Positions 54,338 through 63,719 of a DNA stretch of 64,000 nt are shown one piece after another. How positions within the stretch are numbered: the first letter of the stretch is position 1; each line of letters begins with the position of its first letter. The position numbers were made by a program, and so were the translations under genes. The DNA comes from Bradyrhizobium sp. BTAi1 (GTDB taxonomy: Bacteria > Pseudomonadota > Alphaproteobacteria > Rhizobiales > Xanthobacteraceae). Under the pieces are notes generated by a model. It did no database searches. It saw nothing but the letters and a program-made list of their open reading frames with translations, and was not told the origin of the DNA. Where the stretch lies: NCBI RefSeq assembly GCF_000015165.1, contig NC_009485.1, forward strand, positions 3,925,501 through 3,989,500, given 5' to 3'.

Positions 54338-54562
54338 ATGTCCAAGCTCGCAGGCGCCATTTTGTTCATCGGTCTCATCGGCGCCGCGTCCGCCCAGCAG
54401 CTGCCGACCGACGAGCAGCGCGCCGCCTGCCTGGCCGATTACATCAGGTTCTGCCCGGATACGCTGCCCGGCGGCGGGCGCATCGTCGCCTGCCTCACCA
54501 AGCAATATGCCCAGCTCTCCGAGGCCTGCAAGAAAGTGCTCGACGACGCCAAGAAGGAATAG
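54338..54562 (+). CDS. Secreted Cys-rich repeat peptide
   Basis: A 74-residue exported protein. A signal peptide ends at AASAQQL and a single Cys-rich GLG1-like repeat follows, with ACLADYIRFCPDTLPGGGRI and CLTKQYAQLSEACKKVL. Four cysteines in the mature part could form two disulfides. The ribosome site AGGAGGGG is strong. Function unknown. Divergent from xthA. Confidence 0.75.
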   Translation: MSKLAGAILFIGLIGAASAQQLPTDEQRAACLADYIRFCPDTLPGGGRIVACLTKQYAQLSEACKKVLDDAKKE

Positions 54563-54675
54563 GGGCCGCCGGCCAAGGAACGGTCGTGGGCCCGCCTGAT
54601 TGCTACCTGCGCCCCGCCAAGAAGTGACCATGCTCCTGATCAAGCTGGCCGCTCCACGCGGGTATTGGGGGGCGA

Positions 54676-55395
54676 ATGATCGGACGAGAGGCGGCGCGGG
54701 CGCTGGTACGGGTGATCCGATCGCGGTATCGCGATCACCGGACGGAACTTCACGCGCTGCGGCAGCGGATCGGACGCGGCGACATCGTCTGCGACATCGG
54801 TGCGAACAAAGGCAGCTTCCTCTATTGGCTGGCGCGCTGGTCGGCGCCCGGACGCGCGATTGCGTTCGAGCCGCAGCCGGACCTGGCCGATGGCCTGTCG
54901 CGGCTGTGCGCGAGCTTCGCGTTGAGCAATGTGACCATCGAGCGGCGCGCGGTGTATTCGTCATCGGGGGCGCGAACGCTGTTCATCCCGGACGGGCATC
55001 AGCCGGGGGCGTCGCTGCTGCAGCCGGTCGAGGCCTCCCGGCCGATCGAGGTGCAGACAATTTGCCTGGATGACTACGTGTCCGGCGGCGACATGGTCTC
55101 CGCGATGAAGATCGACGTCGAGGGTGCGGAGCTCGATGTCCTGCGCGGCGCCGTGAGCACCTTGCGCCGCTGCCGGCCGTTGCTCGTGCTGGAATGCGAC
55201 CGCCGCCTCGCCACGCTCGAGCGGATGCGAGAGACCTTCGCGCTGCTGCGCGGCCTTGGCTATTCCGGCAGTTTCGTGCGCCGCGGCCAGCTGCTCCCGT
55301 TGGCGAATTTCGATCCCGAGCTCCACCAGCGCACCGATGGCGAATGGTTCTGGAAGAGCAAGGACTACTGCAACAATTTCGTGTTCAGCGCCTGA
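54676..55395 (+). CDS. FkbM-family methyltransferase
   Basis: A 239-residue SAM-dependent methyltransferase. The SAM motif reads VCDIGANKGSFLYWLARW, followed by the acidic FEPQPDLAD and the FkbM signature MKIDVEGAELDVLRG. Family members O-methylate sugars or lipids. No glycan cluster is nearby, so the acceptor is unknown. Confidence 0.82.
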   Translation: MIGREAARALVRVIRSRYRDHRTELHALRQRIGRGDIVCDIGANKGSFLYWLARWSAPGRAIAFEPQPDLADGLSRLCASFALSNVTIERRAVYSSSGARTLFIPDGHQPGASLLQPVEASRPIEVQTICLDDYVSGGDMVSAMKIDVEGAELDVLRGAVSTLRRCRPLLVLECDRRLATLERMRETFALLRGLGYSGSFVRRGQLLPLANFDPELHQRTDGEWFWKSKDYCNNFVFSA

Positions 55396-55415
55396 GCCGG
55401 ACAGCCGGCGGCGCC

Positions 55416-56747
55416 TTAGCCGGCCTTGCTGCCGGTGATGATCGCCAGCGCCTCCACCAAGCGGTCGAGATCCGCCTCGGTCGTGTAGAGCGCCGGCGTC
55501 ACGCGGATGCATTGTCCATTGGCGACGCCCGCGCGCCGGACGGTGAGCACTTGATGTTCGTCGCGCAGCTGCGCGACGATGGCCTCGTTGTCCGCTTTGC
55601 TGGTCTTGCCGGCCAGCCGGAACGAGGTGATGGCGCCGTAAAGGCCGGGCTCGTCCGGCGTCAGGATCTCCAGCCCTTTGAGTGCGCGGGCGCGGCGGAC
55701 CCAGCTGTCGCGCAAATAGCGCAGCCGCGCCTGCTTGGCTGCGGCGCCGATCTCCTGGTGCAGGGCGATGGCGGTCGGCACCGTCAGCACGGTGGCGAAA
55801 TTGACCGTGCCGGTATGCACGCGCGAGCGGATGTCGCTCTCGGGAAAGTCTTCATCGCCCATGTCGCGATCGATGCTGTCGAGCCGATCCTTCTTGATGT
55901 AGAGGAAGCCGATGCCGAGCGGCGCGCCGATCCATTTGTGCAAATTGAAACCGACGAAGTCGGCTTCGAGATCGCCGACCTTGATGTCGAGCTGGCCCCA
56001 GGAATGCGCGGCGTCGACGATGCAGTCGATCCCGCGCGCTTTGGCCATGCGCACGATCTCGGCCACTGGCATCACCAGCCCGGTGCGGTGGCTGACATGG
56101 GTGAGCAGCAGCAGCCGCGTCTTCGGATTGGCGTCGAGCGCACTGGCATAGGCGTCGAGCACGGCCTGCCGCGTCGCCGGCTCGGGGATGTTGAACTTGA
56201 CGACCTCGACGCCGCGCCGCGCCTTGAGCGCGTTCATGGCATATTGCATCGAGTCGTAGTCGAGATCGGCATAGAGCACGCTGTCGCCGGGCTTCAACCG
56301 GTTGTAGCCGCCGATCAGGAGCTGCAGCGCCTCGGTCGCGCCGCGCGTCAGCGCGATCTCCTGCGGCGCGGCGCCGACCGCCTCCGCCACCTTGACCCGC
56401 ACCGCCTCGAAATCGGCGCCGAAACGCTGCCGCGCATAATAGGAGTTCTGCTGGTTGATCAGGTCGGTCTGACGGATGAACTCGCGCCTGACAGGCTCCG
56501 GCATCACGCCCCAATAGCCGTTCTCCAGATTGACCACGTCCGGCGTCACTGCATAGAGCCCACGCACGGCGGACCAATAGGCCTGGTCGGTCGCGACCGC
56601 CGTGGCCGATCCGGCCGGCGGTGTCGGCAGGCCCGACAGCGCCCCCTCGGCGGCCGTCGCCGTCCTGGCCAGCGGCAGCACCGCGGTCGCGGCGAGGCCG
56701 GCGAGAATCGAACGGCGGCTCGATGTCATCGTGTCGGTCGGGGTCAT
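55416..56747 (-). CDS. Tat-exported class V aminotransferase-like PLP enzyme
   Basis: A 443-residue protein with a twin-arginine leader (SSRRSILAGLAATAVLPLAR). A class V PLP fold follows: TRGATEALQLLIGG (cofactor phosphate), CIVDAAHSWGQLDI (ring-stacking Asp/His) and the Schiff-base lysine in GFNLHKWIGAPLGIGF. It is closest to isopenicillin-N-epimerase-like enzymes of unknown periplasmic role. The start at 56747 has GGGAGAG upstream. Divergent from aroA. Confidence 0.82.
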   Translation of the reverse strand: MTPTDTMTSSRRSILAGLAATAVLPLARTATAAEGALSGLPTPPAGSATAVATDQAYWSAVRGLYAVTPDVVNLENGYWGVMPEPVRREFIRQTDLINQQNSYYARQRFGADFEAVRVKVAEAVGAAPQEIALTRGATEALQLLIGGYNRLKPGDSVLYADLDYDSMQYAMNALKARRGVEVVKFNIPEPATRQAVLDAYASALDANPKTRLLLLTHVSHRTGLVMPVAEIVRMAKARGIDCIVDAAHSWGQLDIKVGDLEADFVGFNLHKWIGAPLGIGFLYIKKDRLDSIDRDMGDEDFPESDIRSRVHTGTVNFATVLTVPTAIALHQEIGAAAKQARLRYLRDSWVRRARALKGLEILTPDEPGLYGAITSFRLAGKTSKADNEAIVAQLRDEHQVLTVRRAGVANGQCIRVTPALYTTEADLDRLVEALAIITGSKAG

Positions 56748-56939
56748 GGCAGGCTCTCCCAGGGCGTCGCGAGCACAGAGCAATCCGCGACGAAATCGAG
56801 ATGACGGCGGGGTGACGGTTCGATGTCCTTGCATCTGCGAGGGTCGCGACAGCGCGATCAAGCTGGCCGGGGAGGCGGCAAGGATCGTCCGGTCCGTGCC
56901 CGCTTGCGCCGGCGCCCGGCCTATGTCACTGGCGTGGAC

Positions 56940-58196
56940 ATGTCCTCGCCTCCACTCGCCATCATCCCGCCCGCGCACCCGCTCGTCGGCCGGGTCACGC
57001 CGCCCGGCAGCAAGTCGATCACCAATCGCGCTCTGCTGCTGGCGGCGCTCGCGCGCGGCACCAGCCGCCTCACCGGTGCGCTGAAGTCGCGGGATACGAC
57101 CTTGATGGCGGCCGCGCTGCGGCAGATGGGCGTTGTGGTCGACGAGCCGGACGACACCAGCTTCGTCGTGACCAGCCCGGGCAGGCTGAGCAGGCCGGAT
57201 CAGCCGCTGATGCTCGGCAATGCCGGCACCGCGATGCGCTTTCTCACCGCGGCGGCGGCGCTCTGCGACGGCACGGTGATCCTCGACGGCGACGACGCGA
57301 TGCGCAAGCGCCCGATCGGGCCGCTGCTGACGGCGATGCAGTCGCTCGGCATCGCGGCCGTCGCGCCGACCGGCTGCCCGCCGGTCACCGTCCAGGGGCG
57401 CGGACATTTCGGCTCCGGCCGGGTCGAGATCGACGGGGCCTTGTCAAGCCAATATGTCTCGGCGCTGCTGATGGCCGCCGCTGATGGCCAGGGCCAGATC
57501 GAGGTCGTGCTGGCCGGCAAGGACCTCGACGCGCGCGGCTATGTCGACCTCACGGTCGCGGCCATGACGGCGTTCGGCGCCAAGGTCGAACTCGTCGACC
57601 GCACCACTTGGCGCGTCGCGCCGACCGGCTACACCGCCACCGATTTCGTCGTCGAGCCCGATGCGTCCGCCTCGACCTATCTGTGGGCCGCGGAGGCGCT
57701 CACCCAGGGCCGCATCGACCTCGGTGTCCCGATCGAGGCCTTCACGCAACCGGATGCAAAGGCAGCTCAGCTGATCAGGATGTTCCCGCATCTGCCCACC
57801 GTCATCGACGGATCGCAGATGCAGGACGCGGTCCCGACGCTGGCGGTGCTGGCCGCGTTCAACGCCACGCCCGTCCGTTTCACGGGCATCGCCAATCTGC
57901 GGGTCAAGGAATGCGACCGCATCCGTGCGCTGGCGACGGAACTGTCGCGCATCCGCCCCGGCCTCGGCCGCGAGGACGGCGACGATCTGATCGTCGCAGC
58001 CGATCCCGGCCTCGCTGGACAGACGCTGCCGGCGCGCATCGAGACCTATGAGGACCACCGCATCGCGATGAGCTTCGCGCTCGCCGCCCTCCGGATCGGC
58101 GGCATCGTCATTCTCGATCCGGCCTGCGTCGGCAAGACCTATCCCGGCTATTGGGATGCGCTGCGCGCGCTGGGCGTGGAGATGCGGCAGCTGTAA
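56940..58196 (+). CDS. aroA: 3-phosphoshikimate 1-carboxyvinyltransferase
   Basis: A 418-residue EPSP synthase of the shikimate pathway. It has PPGSKSITNRALLLAALA at the N-terminus, LGNAGTAMRFLTAAA, KRPIGPLL, SSQYVSALLMAA and RIETYEDHRIAMSFALAAL. At the position of Pro101 in the E. coli enzyme (GTAMRP) this protein has Phe. The start at 56940 begins the conserved domain; the frame is open further upstream. It is not next to cmk or rpsA, so it may be a second copy in the genome. Confidence 0.88.
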   Translation: MSSPPLAIIPPAHPLVGRVTPPGSKSITNRALLLAALARGTSRLTGALKSRDTTLMAAALRQMGVVVDEPDDTSFVVTSPGRLSRPDQPLMLGNAGTAMRFLTAAAALCDGTVILDGDDAMRKRPIGPLLTAMQSLGIAAVAPTGCPPVTVQGRGHFGSGRVEIDGALSSQYVSALLMAAADGQGQIEVVLAGKDLDARGYVDLTVAAMTAFGAKVELVDRTTWRVAPTGYTATDFVVEPDASASTYLWAAEALTQGRIDLGVPIEAFTQPDAKAAQLIRMFPHLPTVIDGSQMQDAVPTLAVLAAFNATPVRFTGIANLRVKECDRIRALATELSRIRPGLGREDGDDLIVAADPGLAGQTLPARIETYEDHRIAMSFALAALRIGGIVILDPACVGKTYPGYWDALRALGVEMRQL

Positions 58197-58360
58197 GTGG
58201 TGACGCGCGGTCTTGCGCGCGCTTTGAGCCACGGTTTGACATCGCGTCATGCGGACAAGAGACACCGCGCGGCAAAATCGCGTGCTTGCGGGCCGACCGA
58301 GGTGGTGCTCCGGGCAAGTTTGCTGTTAGCTTCTGTCGACCCGCGTCGCAGAGCCCCGGC

Positions 58361-58927
58361 ATGGCCAAACCGCAGATCCCGCATCCGATCGTCTCGACGC
58401 CCCGCCTGCGGCTGCGGCAGTTTCGTGAGGACGACACCGCCGCCATGCACCGCTGCTTCAGCGACAGGGACGCGATGCGGTTCTGGGATCATCAGGTGCA
58501 TACCAAGCCGAGCGAGAGCGAGCGCGCCGTTCGCCGCTTCATCGATTGCACCCCGTCCTATTATCGGTTCTGGGCGGTCGCCGAGGCCGGAACCGACCGC
58601 TGCATCGGTATGGTCAACTATCACGACGGTCACATGCGCCAACGGCGCGTCACGATCGGCTACATCGTCGATCCCGCGCGACACCGTCAGGGGATCGCGG
58701 CCGAGGCGGTCGCGGCGATGCTCGACTACTGCTTCGACGAGCTCGGCCTGCACCGTCTGCAAGCCTTCATCCACCCCGACAATCTCGCCTCGCGCCGGCT
58801 GGTCGAGAAGCTCGGCTTCCGCTGCGAGGGCCAGCTGCGCGACCATCTGCGCGTCGGCGGCGAATGGCGCGACGACATGATGTATGCGCTGCTCGCGACG
58901 GATCCACGTGGCAGAGCGGCCCCATGA
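58361..58927 (+). CDS. GNAT acetyltransferase, RimJ/RimL-type
   Basis: A 188-residue acetyltransferase. It starts TPRLRLRQFREDDTAAMHRC, has the acetyl-CoA loop RHRQGIAAEAVAAML (Q/RxxGxA) and ends with HPDNLASRRLVEKLGFRCEG, typical of the RimJ/RimL group. Substrate unknown (protein N-terminus or small amine). The stop overlaps a possible HAD start at 58924. Confidence 0.85.
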   Translation: MAKPQIPHPIVSTPRLRLRQFREDDTAAMHRCFSDRDAMRFWDHQVHTKPSESERAVRRFIDCTPSYYRFWAVAEAGTDRCIGMVNYHDGHMRQRRVTIGYIVDPARHRQGIAAEAVAAMLDYCFDELGLHRLQAFIHPDNLASRRLVEKLGFRCEGQLRDHLRVGGEWRDDMMYALLATDPRGRAAP

Positions 58928-58962
58928 GACCGCGTCCGGCCGGCGCCTACGATGGATCACCC

Positions 58963-59640
58963 ATGAAAGCCTACCTGTTCGACCTCGACGGCACGCTCGC
59001 GACCAGCGAGTCCTTGAAGGCGCGCGCGCTGGCGCAGACCTGCGCGTTATACGGCGTCGAAGCCGATCCGCTGATCTATGCCGATGTGATGGGAGAGGAC
59101 TGGACGACGGTGACCGGTCATTTCTTCACGAGCTGCAACATCGATCCGCCGCGTGATGTCTTCAACGATCGCTTTCGCGGCATCTACCTCGATCTGCTCG
59201 AGACCGAGGTCTCCGCGACCGCGGGGGCCGTGCCGTTCGTGCTTTCGACACGCGAGCGCGGCATCAAGGTCGGCCTCGTGAGTTCCGCAGCCTCCTGGAT
59301 GGTGGAAAAGGTCCTGGCCAGGCTCGATTTGAAGCATGCGTTCGATGTCGTCATCACCCAGGAGGACGTCGTCAGACACAAGCCGGACCCCGAAGCCTAT
59401 TGGCTCGCCCTGTCGGGATTGGGTGTGGATGCGACAACGACGCTGGTGTTCGAGGACTCGCTGGCCGGGCTGAAGGCGGCGAAAGCGGCCGGCTGCCGCT
59501 GCGTGGCCATCCGCCACAGCTTCAACATCCGGCACGACTTCTCCGCAGCGGACAGAGAAATAAGAAGCTTCGACGAGCTCGCTGCCGCCAGCTCCTATGC
59601 GCCACCGGTCGCACCTGGGGATATCGAGCCTGCAAAATAG
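58963..59640 (+). CDS. HAD-superfamily phosphatase, beta-PGM/CbbY-like
   Basis: A 225-residue hydrolase. Motif I is FDLDGTLATSES (nucleophile Asp), motif II VGLVSSAASW, motif III Lys in RHKPDPEAY and motif IV FEDSLAGLKAAKAAGC. The helical cap between motifs I and II fits the beta-phosphoglucomutase-like subfamily I. Substrate unknown. Start 58963 gives a domain-initial Met; 58924 would couple it to the GNAT gene. Confidence 0.82.
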   Translation: MKAYLFDLDGTLATSESLKARALAQTCALYGVEADPLIYADVMGEDWTTVTGHFFTSCNIDPPRDVFNDRFRGIYLDLLETEVSATAGAVPFVLSTRERGIKVGLVSSAASWMVEKVLARLDLKHAFDVVITQEDVVRHKPDPEAYWLALSGLGVDATTTLVFEDSLAGLKAAKAAGCRCVAIRHSFNIRHDFSAADREIRSFDELAAASSYAPPVAPGDIEPAK

Positions 59641-59747
59641 GACTTGGGCAGTAATGATGAGTTGGTCCCGCCGCTGCCCCGTCATGAGGCAGCGGCAAGG
59701 CAAGTTCCCTTGCGTGCTTCGTTAACGCGCCTTGAATGAGTTTTTAC

Positions 59748-62700
59748 TCAGTTGGCTAGCCACTTACTTGAGAAGTCGCGCGCGGTCCTATACCGGTTGA
59801 TTGCGACTTCATCTTCGCAGGGCACTGCGATCGGATCTCGGGCAACCTCAAATTCGCGGTCTGCGATGTACCCGACGGTGAAGCACTTCTGCTGGTGCTC
59901 ACCCAGTGCTCTGTTCTTCACCTTGAATGTGAGCGCGACGAAACCAGCTTCAAGAATCCGATTCTTCCATTTCACCGTTCCATAGTCGCGCAATTCGCTG
60001 GCCACGCTTTCAAGTTCCCAGTCGTTGGCAATCTGCTCCAGGTACCATGTCGCCAATGTCGGCCACCACTGCCTCACATAGGTCCTGTCGGCGCGATCGC
60101 TCTTCTCCGCAAATTCCTTAATGCGATCCGTTATGAGCTCCTGTAGCCCTCGCGCTAACGCGCCGTTCTCCTTCTGCAGTTTATCTTGCCGATCGCGCTT
60201 CTCCTCACCGGATTGCCGCCGTTGGAGTTCGGCGCGCAATTGATCATCCTTTCTCCTCTGATCCAATTGCTGTTCTTCGCGCAACGATCTCGCTTCGGCT
60301 TCAGCGACATTCTTCGTCTCCGCCTCAACGTCGACGGCAGTGAACCAAATCGGCAGGACATGATAGTTGAGTTTGTCGCGCTGCAAGCCCGTAATCAAAT
60401 CGCGCAAGTCCTTGGAAGAGCTATAAATCGCCCCGCACTGACCGCGCTTGGTCGATACAAAGGCGGTCTCGATCGAAGTGGAAATGACCTTCGGCGCGGA
60501 GCCAAGCTCAATCTGCAGTCGATCAGCGGCGCGAGTGACAAGGCTCTCATGGGTCTTCTGGTGATCGGAGACCGTTTGACACACGACGGAAGTTCCGTTT
60601 GCAATCGAGACGAGACCGAATCCGTCGATGACTCGTTTTTGTAGATCGTTCTCGAGTTGAAGACTCTTGATGCTGTCGGCATTCCTCGCGGCTTGCAACT
60701 CGCGGTCGCTCAGGCTCCCAAGCAGCGTGAAAAGACCTCGGTCGACCGCCTTCAGAATGGAGCTCGCAAGATTGGCCGGGAGTGTCGCAAACAGACCTCT
60801 GTTGACGGCAACGAGATCGTAGCGCTCCAGCCGATCTGCCGCGCATGGCGATGCTGATATCTCGAACGTACGGACACCTTTCTCGGAGATTTTGGCTTTG
60901 AGCTCGGACATGCCGAAGGCGTCGAGGTTGGCGTCATGCAGAAAGCACAATGTTGCGCTGCCGCGGTCGAATACGAGGTCACCGCGGATATTTCTCACCA
61001 CGCTCGCTTGGCCGCTTTCGTTCACGAGGATCAAGGTTTCATCCAGGGGGCCGTCCACGAGCAGACGGTTACGGTCGGTTGCCGCTGGCAGAGAATTCCG
61101 ACTTTGTATCGGATGTTTGGCCCGATAGTCGTGGTAGGCCTGTTCGAGGTGCAATTGGGCCAATTCTCGCTCGGATTCGGAAATGGCTTGCTTGAGAGCA
61201 TTTGTTTCCGGACGGACGAGCACTTCAGACAGGCGTGCTTTCAGTTTGATGAGAGGCTGCACGTTATCGGAGGTAATGTTCCGCTTTGCGTAACTTTCAG
61301 AAAAGTCAGAAATTGTTCGCGCCGTATCAGAGAGTTGATCCAGCTCGGCCCTCGCGGATTCCTGGCGCGCTTCTTCCCGAGAAGTTCGAAAGCGCTTGAA
61401 CTCCGGAATTTCTTCGAGACGACGTTGTAAGGCGGAGAGCGCGTCTGACGTCTTGCTTGGATCTTTGGCGCTTAGCGTCGCCTTTAAAGCGGCGACAAGC
61501 GGTCCCACTTCAAGGGGCACCAGGCTGGCGTTCTTTTGCGCGAACTCAGACAAGTCGCTCAGTGTGTTCTCGGCGTTGACGCGCACAGCGTTTGCAGCTT
61601 CTTCCCTTTGCTGCTGCCGGATTTCGTCTACCTTTTGCTCGAGTGCATCGATGCCCGCTCGGATTTGCCTTGCGCAGCTCTCAGCGCCTTCTTTGGCAGC
61701 GCGGATGGACTCGGATCGTGCCAGCGCCTTCGCGATATCCGTGCCTCGTTGTTGAGCTATTGAATATGCCTCGTCGCGCTCCAGAGAGCGTCGATTGAGG
61801 TCCTGCTCGGCGGCAGTCAACGCCGGCCGCAGTCGCTCTAGCTCCTGCTTTATCTCCCGCTGCCGAGCTTTGGTTGATTCTGCTTTGAGTTCGCGCTCGC
61901 GCTCAGTGACCTTTTCAGAGATGGCATCCAGCCGAGCCTGACTTTCGGTGACACCATCGCTCAGTTTCTGCACGTCCATCAAGAGCTTTCGGCGCTCGTC
62001 GGCTGGCTGTGTGACAGCCGATTGTTGCTTCTCGGCAACCTCCATGTCCCGGTTCAACTGGTTGACCTGCGCGAGTTGAGCGTCCAGCTTGGCACGGTAG
62101 GTCTGAGCACTGGAGGAAATGGCGGCAACAGCGATTTCCATGGCTGCCCCAGGCGCTGCAGTTGTGCCTTCCGCGATATGCGCGGTCTGCTTGTTTGTGT
62201 CGCCCAAGCACGAAGCTGCAGCTTCCGGCGATGGCGACAATGTCATTGTCAGTCTTACAGCGCCATCTTTGGCTACCTGATTGCTCGGGTCGATCAGCAG
62301 AGCATATTGATAGTCTTTTAGCGCGCCATCCATGTTTGAGCCGTAGGCTTCGAGTGCTTTGGCGCGAGAGAGGCGAGACCAGATAAAGTTCGTCTTTAGG
62401 GCTATGGCCTTATTCAGTGCTGATACGGCGTTCGCCGCGTCGTTCAGGCCCAAATACGTCGCGCCGAGATTGGCGTAGGCGTAGGAGTATTTTGGGTTCA
62501 GATCGATGGCAGTCTTACAATCCGACAGCGCGGATTGATATGCTTGTTTCTGATTGTAGGCGGAGCAGCGGCCATCGAAGGCATCCGCAAGGCGTACTCG
62601 GTCGGCGCCTTTCGCGTCGATCACTTTAGTACAGCCGGCGAGCCTCGCTTCAGTGTCAGAAGACTGGCAATCTTTCCAGGGGTCAGGTGGCACCTGCGGC

Positions 62701-63719
62701 GACAGATTGGCATTCGCCTGTGGACCCACTGTCGGTCGTGTGGCCAGAGTCGATGCATCGATAGCGAAGAAGCGCAGTCGCCCAACCCCACTGGTATCAT
62801 GGCTTTCTGCCCACACGAAGCCGGGACCGCCGGAGACTCGGTATATGGGAAGGTTCTGACGTATGGACTCTTGGTAGTTTCCTGCGAAATCGACGAGTAA
62901 GCCTCCAGGGGCGCGGCCCGAAGCGATCGTCGCGATGGCAGTTGCATCCAGCTGCTCCAGAACGACATCGCCCCAATAGGCGATAACGCCGCTCATTCCG
63001 GCCGCACGCTGGGGTCTGGAAATGATGCGAGGCTGCTCGCCGTAGGTCCGCGACAGACGATCGATATCCTCGTTTGCTTCTCCAGGGTCGAAGAAAGCGG
63101 GGTCCAGGGAGCGATTCAGGTAGTAAACGCGCCCTTCGTCGGTGTGCAACAGGCTGTACGAAGAAAGGTACTCTCCTCGTGAGGTGCGCTCAGTTCGCTG
63201 CTTTTGACACCATGTGAAGCCGGAAAACTGGTCGCTTGGTCGGCATTGGTACTCTTTATAGTTGGCCGTTTCGAACGAAATGGTGCTGCCCAGCGGGACC
63301 TTGTCCACTCTATATTTGAAAGGACCGCCGTTGGGCTGAGACAGTTGAGGAACTGCGGGACTGATCCGACCAGGCTCCGGCGCCGGTTGGGATCGGGTGT
63401 TCGCCTGCCGTAGCTCGCCCTGGGCGCGGCAGTTTGCGATGACGTCGGAGACTCGCGTGTCTGTTGGGCCAATACCGTTATTCACCAGAACCTGGACGCT
63501 GATGCCGCGCTGACGGAGTGTCTCGTCGACGCAGGTCAATGTGATCGGAGGAAGCTTACGCCATTCAGTTTGAGTCGCTTGAACCATCGCCGACTGCATG
63601 ATGGCGCCAAACATGTTCATCAGGTCTCGCGAACTCTGGGCGAACGACGCGCTTGCAATGGGTCCACATCCAATGATTGTTAAAAAGCCAATGATCGACG
63701 CGCTGTGAAACCTGCGCAT
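59748..63719 (-). CDS. Large exported TPR/coiled-coil protein, unknown function
   Basis: A 1323-residue protein. A signal peptide ends near IASASFAQS. Then come a domain of unknown fold (about 60-330), TPR-like repeats (about 350-485, e.g. CKTAIDLNPKYSYAYANLGA) and a long coiled coil (about 540-770, heptads such as LAQVNQLNRDMEVAEKQQ). A beta-rich region follows (about 920-1120), a second charged coil (about 1145-1220) and a C-terminal domain ending SSKWLAN. Base composition is visibly lower in GC than all neighbours, suggesting transfer. No catalytic motif was found; an exported scaffold or effector is possible. The start at 63719 (MRRFHSAS) is preferred to 63728. Confidence 0.65.
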   Translation of the reverse strand: MRRFHSASIIGFLTIIGCGPIASASFAQSSRDLMNMFGAIMQSAMVQATQTEWRKLPPITLTCVDETLRQRGISVQVLVNNGIGPTDTRVSDVIANCRAQGELRQANTRSQPAPEPGRISPAVPQLSQPNGGPFKYRVDKVPLGSTISFETANYKEYQCRPSDQFSGFTWCQKQRTERTSRGEYLSSYSLLHTDEGRVYYLNRSLDPAFFDPGEANEDIDRLSRTYGEQPRIISRPQRAAGMSGVIAYWGDVVLEQLDATAIATIASGRAPGGLLVDFAGNYQESIRQNLPIYRVSGGPGFVWAESHDTSGVGRLRFFAIDASTLATRPTVGPQANANLSPQVPPDPWKDCQSSDTEARLAGCTKVIDAKGADRVRLADAFDGRCSAYNQKQAYQSALSDCKTAIDLNPKYSYAYANLGATYLGLNDAANAVSALNKAIALKTNFIWSRLSRAKALEAYGSNMDGALKDYQYALLIDPSNQVAKDGAVRLTMTLSPSPEAAASCLGDTNKQTAHIAEGTTAAPGAAMEIAVAAISSSAQTYRAKLDAQLAQVNQLNRDMEVAEKQQSAVTQPADERRKLLMDVQKLSDGVTESQARLDAISEKVTERERELKAESTKARQREIKQELERLRPALTAAEQDLNRRSLERDEAYSIAQQRGTDIAKALARSESIRAAKEGAESCARQIRAGIDALEQKVDEIRQQQREEAANAVRVNAENTLSDLSEFAQKNASLVPLEVGPLVAALKATLSAKDPSKTSDALSALQRRLEEIPEFKRFRTSREEARQESARAELDQLSDTARTISDFSESYAKRNITSDNVQPLIKLKARLSEVLVRPETNALKQAISESERELAQLHLEQAYHDYRAKHPIQSRNSLPAATDRNRLLVDGPLDETLILVNESGQASVVRNIRGDLVFDRGSATLCFLHDANLDAFGMSELKAKISEKGVRTFEISASPCAADRLERYDLVAVNRGLFATLPANLASSILKAVDRGLFTLLGSLSDRELQAARNADSIKSLQLENDLQKRVIDGFGLVSIANGTSVVCQTVSDHQKTHESLVTRAADRLQIELGSAPKVISTSIETAFVSTKRGQCGAIYSSSKDLRDLITGLQRDKLNYHVLPIWFTAVDVEAETKNVAEAEARSLREEQQLDQRRKDDQLRAELQRRQSGEEKRDRQDKLQKENGALARGLQELITDRIKEFAEKSDRADRTYVRQWWPTLATWYLEQIANDWELESVASELRDYGTVKWKNRILEAGFVALTFKVKNRALGEHQQKCFTVGYIADREFEVARDPIAVPCEDEVAINRYRTARDFSSKWLAN

